Assembly: GCA_013368315.1 (NCBI GenBank) | Contig: JAACJM010000281.1 | Location: 41,182 to 105,181 of the forward strand | DNA: 64,000 nucleotides | Reading direction: 5' to 3' | Source: Tetrapyrgos nigripes | Lineage: Eukaryota > Basidiomycota > Agaricomycetes > Agaricales > Campanellaceae | Shown: positions 43,674 to 54,525 of the stretch, piece after piece | Numbering within the stretch: the stretch's first letter is position 1 | Layout of the letters: each line of letters begins with the position of its first letter | The notes under the pieces: generated by a model | Told to the model about the DNA's origin: nothing | What the model saw: only the letters and a program-made list of their open reading frames with translations | Database searches by the model: none | Translations under genes and position numbers: made by a program

Positions 43674-46600
43674 TCAGGTACTTACCTCACTTAAGGGGAT
43701 TACAACATGGACACCAGCCTCCAGTTTCACTTCAACCCAATGAGAACAAATATTCTCACCAGGCAGGATCAAAGAACTTCCTGGAACTGGACTAGCGTCG
43801 CCAACCATAGTATATCTGAACCTCTTATACATCCGATCCAGAGGCTGATAAGCAGGAGTTTTGTCATTTGGTAATGGCAAGTAAGGCCACACTTCGAAAA
43901 GTATGCATTCAGTTTGGATACCATTCCGAGCAAAATGGGTATAGGCAAAAATATTCTCAATTCTACAAACTACTTCTTCCAATAACTGTAGGGTCCGACA
44001 CAAGACACAGCTATTTCCTGGATGTGCCGAGTTCGTGGAAAAGCGAACACCTTTCAGTGAGACATTGTTCACCCTGCCAACAGCTCTAGAGAGGGCATTC
44101 CAGTTCTGGAAGTAGAAATTACAACCATAAACATGGTCCAGAACACGAGCTATCCTTTGAAGGTCGAGGTCAGACAAAAGAGCAGGCTCAGCTCTTTCAG
44201 ATGCCCCAGTATTGTCAGGGTCAATTAGATTAGCTGTTCGAGTACCTCTAGAATCTTCCTTCTGCAATTTCTCGAGTCTCCCGATTGTGCGAGCGAGAAC
44301 TTGCTGAGATGCAGAATCCTCTTTCAAGAGTGCATGCAAGTTGGCTGCCCTCGAACAAGAGCGCATCATAGTTCCTTCTAACTGACCTAATTTGCAATGT
44401 CAGAGTTTGAAGAAGAAGAATGAAGCTGTGACTTACCAAACTTGTTGTTCAAGTTCTGCTCCTGCATAGTATAGATGTACCGCTCCACCCAGCTGGTATT
44501 TCGAGCATGTACAGGGCCAAACCAATACATCACCTCACATTGATGTATCATGACATGATGGTGTGGTTTGTAGACACTGACCTCTGCCGAACCGTAAAGA
44601 CTTTGTAGAGTCGTCAGGTACAGCTTCATATTACTCTCATACTGTTGGATATGCTCAAACTTCACCAACCGCAACCCCGCCAGTCGGATAGCTGTTATGA
44701 GAGACATGAAGTTCTCTAGCATTTCCAATTTTCTGGAGCCAGCGTTGACTCCCCATATGCGGATGAGAGTAGCGGGAAGATGAACAATCCCGATGACTCG
44801 CCATTCATCTGCAGAGAGCTTGCCACGGCGAGACGATCCCCAATCCCCCGGAGCAGGACTGATCCATGAAGGTAGGAGGGTTTTCTTCATGTCGGCGTGT
44901 ACCTGGGACATTACATCGGAGCCCAAAACTGCATTTCCACGAACTGATGGCCTTGAAAATTCGGGCGGTATTGAGGGAAAATGATCGTCAACCTACAACA
45001 AGTTAAAACCACAAAATGGTGGAAGGGCTGAAATGGACTTACCCATGTTATCAACAAAGTCACGCAGTCGATTTTGTGCCGTTTGTCGGGAAGACCACAA
45101 TCTTTGAGCAACAGACGCAACACGAGAAGGCTACCACAGGCCAAGACCTGCTCCTGGGTCAGACTGCCAGGCATATGGACATAACGATACAGTGCTTTGA
45201 TGCACTTCAGATATTGATGCTTGTCTGTGATGTTTAATGCGGGCTGAGGGTCTAGAGAGATGTTCAATGGTCATCTTTGTTCATATCCTCCTGGCTGAGC
45301 TGGCTGAGCTGGTGCTGCAGATAGACTGGGAAGGGGTGTGTCCTGTGGAGTGTGAAGCCAGTCTGTCAAATACTGTCGAGCATTAGAGCTGATGTAAGGA
45401 AAGGTGGTGTTGCAGACATTCACAAGATGGTGAACGACATCTTGTAGAAGATTGTCTTTTTGATGTGTCTTGTATTGTGGAGTGTCGTTGCCTTCTGACT
45501 GTTCGTCGTCGTCGATGACCATGTCAGTGTCTGGAGCTCCATCCCCTCTGTCATTGTCAAGGTCTATACCCCAGATTTCCCGACAATGTACCTGTAGCGC
45601 ATTTAAAAAGAACAAATGATAATACTCCGCAGGAGACGATATAATTATGTTGAAATATCTGACCTTGTTAGTCTGGAACAATGCGTCCTGTTCCATGGGG
45701 GTTCTGGCATTTTTCCAGGCCAGAGCCTGTTGGAGATGCGGAATTAATTCCCTGCGTGGCCAGTTTGCTCTATCTAGATTTCGCAGCTCTTGGAGAGGAA
45801 GTAGGCAGGTAGTGCATGGAAACTGAGAAGTCGCGGAAGAAAAGCCACCAATCTCTCGCAAAGCTAGCGCATCTGCGAGGACAATGATGCAAGCGGTCTT
45901 GCAAACCCGTCCCCAGGGATATTTGTACGTCCGAGAAAATCTGACGCCGCCTTCAAATTTGGTCATATCGTCCACCACCAGTTTGAGAGTTGGGCTGGAT
46001 TGTCCACAGACAACCGATGGGGTCCTGGGACCAGGCATAATACCAATTAAATACATATTTTCAGGGAGATATCGGAGGTGGGGTGGGAAGTTAAGGAGTA
46101 CCCTCCATAGACCAGTAGCATGCGCAGACTGATGAGCTACCTTCATATGGAAGGGATCAAATCCATCAGCTGCAAAACCGAATATGTAACGTCCCTTGCC
46201 ATCGGGAGAGTCAAAGAAACGTGCCCCGTCTACAGCTTTAAGCTTGTGGATAATGACAGACTCCACGATATCATCGACAGACTGTCCAGGGATTGACCAT
46301 GGCCGTCTCCTGTAATCAGGCTGATATGCATCAATGATGTCCTCGACCCCCTTCCTTGAGAGTAATCACCCCAGCCAATGCTCCATTTTCTGGTGTTCAT
46401 ATTTTCAGATAGGAGTCGGCAACTTCAGCTCCTTTCCGCTGACTGTGGATGTTTTTCAAAGCTCTGCTCCACACGCAGAGCAGTGACGAATCTCTGGATC
46501 CATGTCATGAAGATTGAAACACGTAGGGCAACTGAGATAGGTTGTCAGGACTGGATCGATGTCGTACCATTTTTGGATGGTCTGAGGGTCGTCTGGAATG

Positions 46601-47264
46601 TCATCGATGAGTGTATCATTGACACCAGTGGCTATGAGAGTGTCTTTGAGAGATTGAATCTGGACACCAGCAGCTCGTCGAGTTGATCCAAAAAGAGTCT
46701 GTTGGATGAGAACACTAAGGGTAGCTGCTCTGACAGCTGGATGCCTGGGGGCCTTAGAATGAAAGTAATGATCTACGTACACAGTCAGAACACGAGAATC
46801 CCGAGATAAATGAGAAGGAAAAGCTCACCAGTGAAGACAGTGGGAGTCCCATCGTACATCGAAGAATCAATGATTTGTTGATCCCATTGCAAACATTTTT
46901 GTTGGTGCATACGGACCAACTCCATGGAAATGGTCGTTTCCAGCCTGTCCCTCGCTAGGTTTTCTTGGTCGGATCCAGAGCCTTCGCATAAAGCGGACAA
47001 GTCAGAATGAATTTCGTGCAATGCTCTCTGAACATTAAGAAATGTTCGATTGCCTGAGGACACGCCTTGGTCTACAGTGCTCTCCGTGGAGGACAGGGCA
47101 AGACGCCCTTGGTTGAGGAATGAATCCTCTTCGTCCTCTGCAGAGTAGGCATAGGGAAGTGACGGAGTAGTCATAAAAACGAGACGGCTGCAGGGTACCC
47201 AGAAGTTACGATAAAACGCGACCTTGTTCTCCCACAGAAGTATTTGTTGGAGTATTTCCGACAT
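43674..47264 (-). pseudogene. Tnp2/CACTA-type (EnSpm-like) transposase, decayed
   Basis: This is a cut-and-paste transposase with DUF4218-like C-terminus, of the kind common in agaricomycetes. From 47264 (MSEILQQILLWENK) an N-terminal region is followed, after an intron, by a zinc knuckle CPTC..CSAC (46540-46460). The Tnp2 core at 46266-45271 contains FAADGFDPFHMKVAHQ, NFPPHLRYLPENMYLIGIMP, FSRTYKYPWGRVCK, CTTCLLPL and HCREIWGIDL. The C-terminal part follows (45267-43674) with KTLLPSWISPAPGDWG, EWRVIGIVHLPATLIRIWG and KPHHHVMIHQCEVMYWFGPV. In-frame TGA codons lie at about 46456, 46402 and 46366 and at 45271; each sits where Arg (CGA) would fit. Except for these stops the frame is well kept, so decay is mostly by point transitions. 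Confidence 0.85.
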
Positions 47265-47716
47265 AAGGAGGCCCAGGGTACAGAAGGAATGGTAGAATCT
47301 ATGCTGACCAAGTCAGTAGTATGAGCACTGAACCTAGCCAGTGCTAAGTGCTGGACTGAGCCAGCACTTGATGGTAAGGAAGAAGTGATGTTGTAGTGGC
47401 ATGTGACCGTCCATCAACTTAAAAAATTTATTGACGCGTCGTCGAAGTCGTCGGCCTTCTCTACTGATCCTATTCTCATCTTGTTCACTGCCAGAGACAT
47501 GAGACAGAAACATAAGGATACAGGCTACGATATACAGGCCATGATATGCTATTACTGAGTATGTATGTATGTACCACTGAGGGTAATCAAAAAGGCTACA
47601 TTGAAAATAATAAGGCTACAACATAAGACTATCTATCATACTCGAGTGGGAAGGATTGGCGGATGTCTGAAGGTATTGTAATAACATTGTACATAGTAAC
47701 GAATCAAGACGGCTTC
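47265..47716. other. Spacer with inner-end block M
   Basis: Between the Tnp2 start and the accessory gene 3' end. It holds block M (next entry) and an AT-rich stretch (47560-47700) with tgtatgtatgta. No gene is supported. Confidence 0.4.
47305..47460 (+). repeat. Inner-end block M (diverged terminal-repeat copy)
   Basis: gaccaagtcagtagtatgag, then cctagccagtgctaagtgct, then ggactgagccagcacttgat, and after a gap tgtagtggcatgtgaccgtc. It matches block R in the same orientation and block L in inverted orientation, at lower identity (about 75 percent by eye) and with an internal deletion of about 45 bases. L and M would bound a 5.9-kb unit holding the zinc-knuckle-like gene and Tnp2. Confidence 0.6.
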
Positions 47717-49839
47717 TCACTCCTCGCCAGCAACCTGCATTTTGGATAGATTTTGGTCCGTTCCTCGATTCCACAGGGCCTCTTTAGGCTCGTCCCACGT
47801 TTCCATTAGATACCAAAACTGCTTCAGGGCGTCAAGACGACGAGGCCAATCAGTCGCTGTTATGCCTAAATTCGCATTCCTGGGTGCCCTCTCAAAAACA
47901 CTACCTGCCCCGGTGCCAAGTATCATTCCAATTTTATGCAGTCTGCTAGGCTCATATTCAGCAAGAGCCACCAGCAACTGTGCTTTCGAAAGCGAAGGAG
48001 ATTCCCTTGGGCAGCTCACATCACGGACACTGTCCAAAGAAATCAGTTCGTAACGGAAATTGACAAGACTAAGGTCTCATAACATTTCTTTGGCATCCGA
48101 GGGCGAGACGGTGGAAGACGAAGTCGACGCTATCTCTAAGCCCGGAGCATGCTTACTGAATATCTCCATCAAGAAACTTTTGGCAGCCTCTGTGTCTACA
48201 TGGTTTTTATTGCGAGGTAAGGCACCATCCTCCTGGGATTTGTTGACCTCTGCATTGACCTGCATAGTCAACACCTTCCTCCATACCTCCTGTGAACGGG
48301 GCTCAGGAAAACGAGAGCTCTGTTCATACTCTTCGTATGCAGCGAGCAGAGGGGTTTTGATATGAGACCACTGGCGAAGTAGAGAGTTCTGTCGATGAGG
48401 CTCAGAGGATGCGAAGAATAGCATGGGATCTGGGAGAATGGTCTTGAGCTTTAGCGATCTTTTGGGGCATTGGGGTGAGAAGTGTTGATGGAAGCCTTTG
48501 CATTCTGCCAGGCTTTGATGACGGTTGGGGCCAAGGCGTGGTCGCGAGGAAGGTCCAAAAGAATGTTTCTCTGTTCCATTGGAGCTATAGAGAAAAGGTT
48601 AAAACAAAATAAAACAAGAAAAATAAGTTTTGGAGCGTACAGTTCTTAGGCTTTGGATTCGCAGTATCCCTGATGTACGGTTTTGCGGTTTTGGGGGCTT
48701 TGGCGTTGTGAACTGGACCAACTACAGTTCGAGATGTAGATGGAAGGGAGGACGCAGATGTAGCGGGAGAAACAATAGAGCTAGAGACCAAAGAGACGGA
48801 GCTCTGATAGTTTTGTGGCAAATGTAGATTCTCAAATGGACTCGACGAAGGGAAAACCTTGAGCATAGCGTTATAGATAGCGGCAAACTTGTCGTCAGAA
48901 CCGGCCTGCCCAGCGTAAATCACAGGATAGGGAGGAGAGGCAACGCCGTCAGGTACATCGTGTGCGGGGGGACGAGTGATGGTAACTGCGTTCAAAATGT
49001 TTTGGCAATCAAAAGCTTTGTAGTCACGGATGTACCAAACCGGCAACCCAGCAATGAATAGATCTCGGGCATCATACTCCTTCCACACAAAGGCTCCCAT
49101 ACAATGAGCTGCTTCCTTGGCCGGGGAGCCTTTCTCATGAGTCGCGGAAGGTAAACATCGATATAGTCCATGACAGCTATGGACATCAACCAAGCACGTC
49201 GCATTTGAGCAAAGGCTCTGTTGACGTCTAGCAAAGTGGACGAGATGGGGAAAGATGCATAAGACAAGACTTTACAGGGACTTTAAGGTAAGGAAGGATC
49301 CTGGCAAAACCCATGCTGTCTGGATGAGAGGTTTCGTTGAATTTCTGGAGACGCTGTTCGAGCATATCCACGCAACTTTGAAGGTTGTCAATGTAGTAGA
49401 CTGCCAGGGTACCTTCTCCGCGAGAAGCAGCTTCGGGAGTGTAGTGCAGCATATCCTTGGACACAGTGCTCCACATAATGCTATATCCGTAGAGCGGCTG
49501 TTGTGGCGACGTTGGTTTTCGTGGAATACAAATATAAAAAGGCCATTGGCGATTGAGTGGTTGTGGCCATTGTATGGGATCATCCTGCCCGTAACACGCG
49601 TTGGAATGATGGTAAAGATCACACGTCGATCCAAGAGGGGGGTCTGGGGCAGTGAAAGAATTTGGGGACGTCATGAAGTGACACGATTGGGGAAGGAGGG
49701 CACCACAGAGACCGTCCAGGTAGGTGAGCTCTTCTGAAGACATGTCAAGGAACAAAATCAACAGCAACATAAATGATAATGCACAGTGAGCATCCCGGTT
49801 CCTGAAAAGGTCATCGAGATGGAGTTGTACAAGAGACAT
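47717..49839 (-). pseudogene. Transposon accessory protein, copy C (function unknown)
   Basis: This is a diverged homologue of the accessory ORFs at 2520 and 61408, in the same block order: MSLVQLHLDDLFRNRD (49839), DDPIQWPQPLNRQ (near 49580), an exon with MRRAWLMSIAVMDYIDVYLP (49225-49140), a frameshift, GAFVWKEYDARDLFIAGLP (49110-49050), YPVIYAGQAGSDDKFAAI (48925-48875), a Ser-rich linker, LLRQWSHIK..VWRKVL (48424-48250), and LMETWDEPKEALWNRGTDQN (47800-47745). Protein identity to copy A is only about 35-45 percent by eye, so the family is old. It lies next to a Tnp2 transposase rather than a Plavaka transposase. The frameshift near 49130 marks it as inactive. Function unknown. Confidence 0.7.
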
Positions 49840-49904
49840 GAAGACGGATGGGTGGAGGCGCGAATGGGATAGTCAATCTTATTCTTTGTGCATGAAAAAG
49901 GAAG

Positions 49905-52018
49905 TCGAGATTCACCGACCAAGTCAGTGGTGGAAGCACCGAAACCTAGTCAGTGCTAAGTGCTGGACCAAGCCAGGACTTGACAATATGAGAAAGAGAG
50001 GTGGTAGTAAACTTTAAAAGAATAATTAATAAGTGCCGATGATGTAGTGGCGTGTGACCATGTGACCGTCCATTGAATTATTGACGAGTCGTTCTCCGCG
50101 TCTACCATCATCTTCTTCGCTGCGTGAGTCCTGGCTTGGCCAGGACTTGACACAGGCTCGGTCCTGTGTCTTTAAGCCAACTTGGTTGGCCATACAACAC
50201 CCTTGTCTTCATTTTGCAGATCGCGTTCTGGACTTTTTGCAATCTGAGGACTGGCGAGATTGAGGGCGTCAACTCTGTGTACATTTTTGTATGTCTTTTT
50301 CGGCTTCCTTTCTCGATGATTATTGATTATCGATATACTTCTATGAAGGTTATGGACTACTGGACTGGACGGTGGTGTTTCCTGCTATGATCTATGGAAC
50401 AGTTAGCTTTGCTGACCCCCATGACGAAAAGTCGTGGAACCTCCATGGTCTACTACCTACACTGGCCAAGAACGGAGTTTACTACAAACCAACTAGGTAT
50501 GTCATTTGCAGTATTTTCTTGCTAAGTACTGTCACTCAAGTCTTACAGGTTTCTGTTGGCAATTTCAAGACTTTTGGCGACTTTGTTTTATTCGTTGTGT
50601 GAGTCCTGGCTTGGCCAGCACTCGACACAGGCTTGGTCCTGTGTCTTTAGCCAACTTGGTTGGTCACACAACTCCCTCTTTTTCGTTTTACAGATCGCAT
50701 TCTGGACTTTTTGCAATCTGAAGACTTTGACGAGATTGAGGGCATGTACGTTCTTTTGGCACATCTTTTTGGATTCTTTTCTGGATGATTACTGATATGC
50801 TTCCCTGTAGGTTACGGTCTGGGCCTGGACGGTGGTGTTTCCTGCTATGATCTATGGAACGGTTAGCTTTGCTGACCCCCATGACGAAAAGTCGTGGATC
50901 TTAAATACGGTCTACTATCTACACCGGCCAAGAACGGAGTTTACTACAAACCAACTAGGTATGTCATTTGCAGTATTTTCTTGCTAAGTACTGTCACTCA
51001 AGTCTTACAGGTTTCTGTTGGCAATTTCAAGACTTGGCAATTTTGTTTTATTCGTTGCGTGAGTCCTGGCTTGGCCAGCACTCGACACAGGCTTGGTCCT
51101 GTGTCTTTAGCCAACTTGGTTGGTCACACAACTCCCTCTTTTTCGTTTTACAGATCACGTTCTGGACTTTTTGCAATCTGAAGACTTCGACGAGATTGAG
51201 GGCGTGTACGTTCTTTTGGCACATCTTTCCGGCTTCTTTTCTGGATGATTACTGATATGCTTCCCTGTAGGTTGTGGTCTGGGCCTGGACGGTGGTGTTT
51301 CCTGCTATGATCTATGGAACGGTTAGCTTTGCTGACCCCCATGACGAAAAGTTGTGGATCGTCCATATGATCTACTACCTACAATGGCCAAGAAAGGAGT
51401 TTACTGCAATCGAACTAGGTATCTCGTTTGCAGCATTTTCTTTGCAAGTACTGTCACTCAAGTCTTACAGGTTTCTGTCAGCAATTTCAAGACTTTTGGT
51501 GACTTTTATCTTACTCACTGTGTGAGTCCTGGGTTGGTCAGCACTCGACACAGGCTTGGTCCATGTCTTTAGCCAACTTTGTTGACTATACGAGTCCCTT
51601 TGCTTTCGTTTTTGCACGTCAGTCACGAGCCATAGTCAGGCTTGGTTCTGTGCCTGTAGCCAACTCGGTTGGCCACACACTTCCATCTTTACAGACCGCA
51701 TTCGGGCCTTTTGGCAATGTCAACACTTTGGGCGAGATCGTCAACTGCGTTCACCGGTTGGGTACGTCTTTTTCGGCTTTCTTTGTGAATGACTGACTGA
51801 TATCTATGTCTCCAGGCTACTGGCTAATTGATTTGATGCCAGTGGTATAATCGATATAAACGTCTAAAGATTGTAGACTAAGAGACCCATTGATGCCGGT
51901 GGTGCTATGATCTATGGAACGGTTAGCTTTGCTGACCCCCATGACGCAAAGTTATGGATCTTCTGTACGGTCTGCCAAAAGGTCATGGGTTTTTTGAACG
52001 ATCTGCGACCTCCACCAA
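49905..52018 (+). repeat. Right inverted arm with four tandem units
   Basis: Unit boundaries (gtgagtcctgg) fall at about 50124, 50599, 51059 and 51522, giving periods of 475, 460 and 463 bp. The structure within each unit mirrors the left arm: a GTGAGT..TTACAG segment of about 95 bases, an exon-like block (atcgcgttctggactttttg), a second gap, a 148-base exon-like block, a third gap (gtatgtc..cttacag), and a 50-base block. Units at 50599 and 51059 are nearly identical; the outermost is more diverged. Confidence 0.75.
49917..50100 (+). repeat. Inner-end block R of the right arm
   Basis: gaccaagtcagtggtggaag, then cctagtcagtgctaagtgct, then ggaccaagccaggacttgac, then ttattgacgagtcgttctcc. It is about 95 percent identical by eye to the reverse complement of block L (41590-41770). 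Several of the few differences are C/T or G/A. Confidence 0.7.
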
Positions 52019-52146
52019 TCTATATCCCTGGACCGAGGCCATACTCTCCATATAAAAAACAATGTCACAACCGTTCCAGTCAACATCAGTAATACTTGAT
52101 TCTCAAATTCTAATATTGAGTTAATCTATGTCCCCCGTTTGCTAGC
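52019..52146. other. Outer flank of the right arm
   Basis: Similarity to the left arm stops at about 52018 and the WD40 gene ends at 52147 on the other strand, so the composite ends within about 130 bases of a cellular gene's 3' end. No target-site duplication was recognised. Confidence 0.4.
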
Positions 52147-54525
52147 CTACAACAGGCCTGCATTACATAAGAAAAGCAAAGTTGCAACCGCTCCAGCCCC
52201 TACAAGTAATAATGCGATCATCAAATTCGTACCCCAATCCCCTGTCCTAGACGCTGCCCTATCCAGCCTCTCCTTCAACAGTATAATCTCATCACACACC
52301 TTCTGGATGGCCCTGCTGATACCCTGCCCCCATTCACTACTGCCGAGTGCGACGCTGAAATCATGAAGATCCATGGTTGGAGATACCGTGACCATGACCG
52401 ACACGGTCTCTATGGCAGTTGGTATGATGGCACCACAGGTCATAAAATAGCGCACTCACCTGTCTGCCTCTCCATGGTTGCCGATTCCGTGATCATGACC
52501 GTCATGGTCTCAGTTGTGGGACGATTGTTGGCACTACAAGTCCAAGAATCTTCCCAAGAATCTTCCAGCACACTCGTCTTTGGGAACACCGTCACAGTCA
52601 TGATATCCCGGGACACTGTGATGGTCATGGTGACGGTCATGGTATGTGTGGATACTACGACCACAGTGTCACTGCTAGTGGGTTGTGGAGATACTATGAC
52701 CGGGGACACTGTGACGGTCGTGGTGTCGGTCATGGTATGTGTGGATACTACGACCACAGTGTCACTGCTGGTGGGTTGTGGAGATACTATGACTGGGGAC
52801 ACTGTGATGGTCATGGTGTGGGTCGTGGTATGTGGGGGTACTATGACCGTCACAGTGTCGCTGCTGGTGGGTTGTGGGAATACTACGACTGTCACAGTGT
52901 TGCTGCTGGTGGGTTTTGACACCTGCTGGGAAACTACTTCATGACGCGACGTCATTGGAGAACCATAGTAGCTAACAGCTATGGCTATGGACGCCATTAT
53001 GACTGCCACAAAGCAACCTATCATACTGAGCGGGACTGATGCTGATTTCCAAGATTGATTTTGATGAGGCAGTTTTATATCAGATGAAGGGTACGGGTAC
53101 TTTGATGCTGAAGAGGATGTAGCCGGTGCTATCTTGACTGATTTGGGACTACGAGCTGGGCTTGGTGAAGTAAGGAGGGGAGTTCCGCGGGGTGTTGTGT
53201 CTCTGTATTCGTAGACGGTTATTGAGCCGGTCAGACCACCTGTCGTCCCTAATGCAATTCTTTCCACGCCATTGTCATTGTCAGCCCATATTGCCTAAGA
53301 AAGGTAGTCAGTTCGTCCCTTGTGTGTGTCAAGCATTTCACACACTGAACAAAACACCGAGCATCCTAGATCCCCTAATGGTACGAGCATGTAAGTATAT
53401 CACCATCAGATCTGCAGACTGTTGCTCACCGTGATTGTTAAGACGTTGTATCTCCCGACCAGTATTCGGATCGATGATGAAGGTGTTTCCTTCTGAACCA
53501 CCGTATATCAACCACTGACTGTCTGCGAGGATGCCTACCGGCAATACCATGTTCCTATGGCCCCATCCTGTGGTCGGGACAAGCTGACCTCTATATTGGG
53601 CAGTCTTTGGTTCATTGATTGGGTCCGTCCAATACAATTCTATCCCGTCATAAAGATTATAAACAGCCATCAGCCAGTATTGCTGACGTTTGTGGACGTC
53701 CCAGCTCGCACTGAAAGTGATCAGAAACTTCGGTGCAACTAGGTCCTTGCTGTGACTGTACTCACAAATAATGCCCTCGTCTTTTCCGACAATGTCCAGC
53801 ATAGATTTAAGGAGGTGATGTTGGCTGCGGTGTCGCGGTGTATATTGTACGCACTTGCGCGCACATGAGCTTGCGAGCATATACTTCCAGAGTCACAAAA
53901 CATACCGAATGCCATGCTCGAGATATCCTACCACAACAACAGCACCTTCAGTCCGCTGATGACTGCCGCCGAGTCTTCCTTTTCCGGTGGAGGAGACTGT
54001 GTCATTAGAGGCCCTCTTCTGTTGACTACACAATCTTCTTTAGTGCTTGCCGTAGTACTGGGATATCACTCACTGTTGTCCAGTGGGAACACGACAATGT
54101 CTCCGCCATCACCGACGAATAAAAGTCGGACATGATTGGAGATTTCCAACGCTGTTATCAGACCTTGGAGGTCTCTCATTGTGATGAGAGGGTCGTACTG
54201 TGATGAGAGGGCCGCACTCCAGGTCAGCTGTTGGAATGGGTCAGTGCAATTATATATTCATGGTATTGTCAACTCACGGAGCGTCTAACGTAGTGAAGAT
54301 GCCCATTAACTTCCCCGATAAATAACATCTCAGTATTCGAGTCCTTTCCCCAAATGAGGGCAGTGATTGCCGATGACAATTGGAACGATGCTGGCAGATA
54401 CTTGTTGTCCAGTGCAAAAATTCGGAGTAGACCTGATTTCATGCCAGCAGCTAACAGATTACCCCCAGGGGAAAAGGCCAGAGTGCAGTCGTCTACGGCA
54501 TCCTGTAGGGTCACTCTGAAACAGG
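52147..54525 (-). CDS. WD40 beta-propeller protein with two C-terminal membrane segments (5' end missing)
   Basis: The first visible exon starts after an acceptor (ctgtttcag) at about 54524 and reads VTLQDAVDDCTLAFSPGGNL then GLLRIFALDN, a WD40-like repeat. Next are ALIWGKDSNTEMLFIGEVNG, ITALEISNHVRLLFVGDGGD (54170-54080), WLMAVYNLYDGIELYWTDPI and WLIYGGSEGNTFIIDPNTGR (53660-53450), then ERIALGTTGGLTGSITVYEY (53267-53210). A membrane segment (SMIGCFVAVIMASIAIAVSY, 53030-52970) is followed by a Thr/Val/Ser repeat region and, after an intron (about 52393-52443), a second hydrophobic segment IALLLVGAGAVATLLFLC just before the stop at 52147. Splice sites are good and no lesion was found, so this is the best-preserved gene here. 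The upstream exons are absent: a LINE fragment starts immediately 5'. A membrane-anchored scaffold role is only an inference. Confidence 0.65.
52615..52920 (-). repeat. Coding minisatellite, about 100-bp units, in the WD40 gene
   Basis: The plus-strand word tatgtgtggatactacgacc, followed by acagtgtcactgctggtggg and ttgtggagatactatgac, recurs about every 99 bases for three units. On the coding strand the unit reads like TVTVSPVIVSPQPTSSDTVV. The array keeps frame, so the protein has a Thr/Val/Ser/Pro repeat that probably varies in length between strains. Confidence 0.8.

Larger units (their letters stand above)
39660..52018. mobile_element. 12.4-kb composite bounded by about 2.1-kb inverted arms
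   Basis: The segment 39660-41790 is the reverse complement of 49905-52018 over its whole length, about 90-95 percent identical by eye. Both arms contain four tandem units of about 465 bp and both end on the inner side with the same 200-base block. Between them lie a plus-strand zinc-knuckle-like gene, a minus-strand Tnp2 transposase and a minus-strand copy of the Plavaka-linked accessory gene. The outer limits are where similarity stops: near 39660 (gaggtcgtagatc side) and 52018 (cgacctccacc side). It could be one large DNA transposon with long terminal inverted repeats, or a CACTA element inserted in an inverted duplication. Confidence 0.6.

Noticed and set aside
52363..52944. Plus-strand ORF of 193 residues with repeats of VVCGGTMTVTVSL type
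   Set aside because: It is the antisense of the Thr/Val minisatellite in the WD40 gene, whose minus-strand reading is supported by splice sites and membrane segments.
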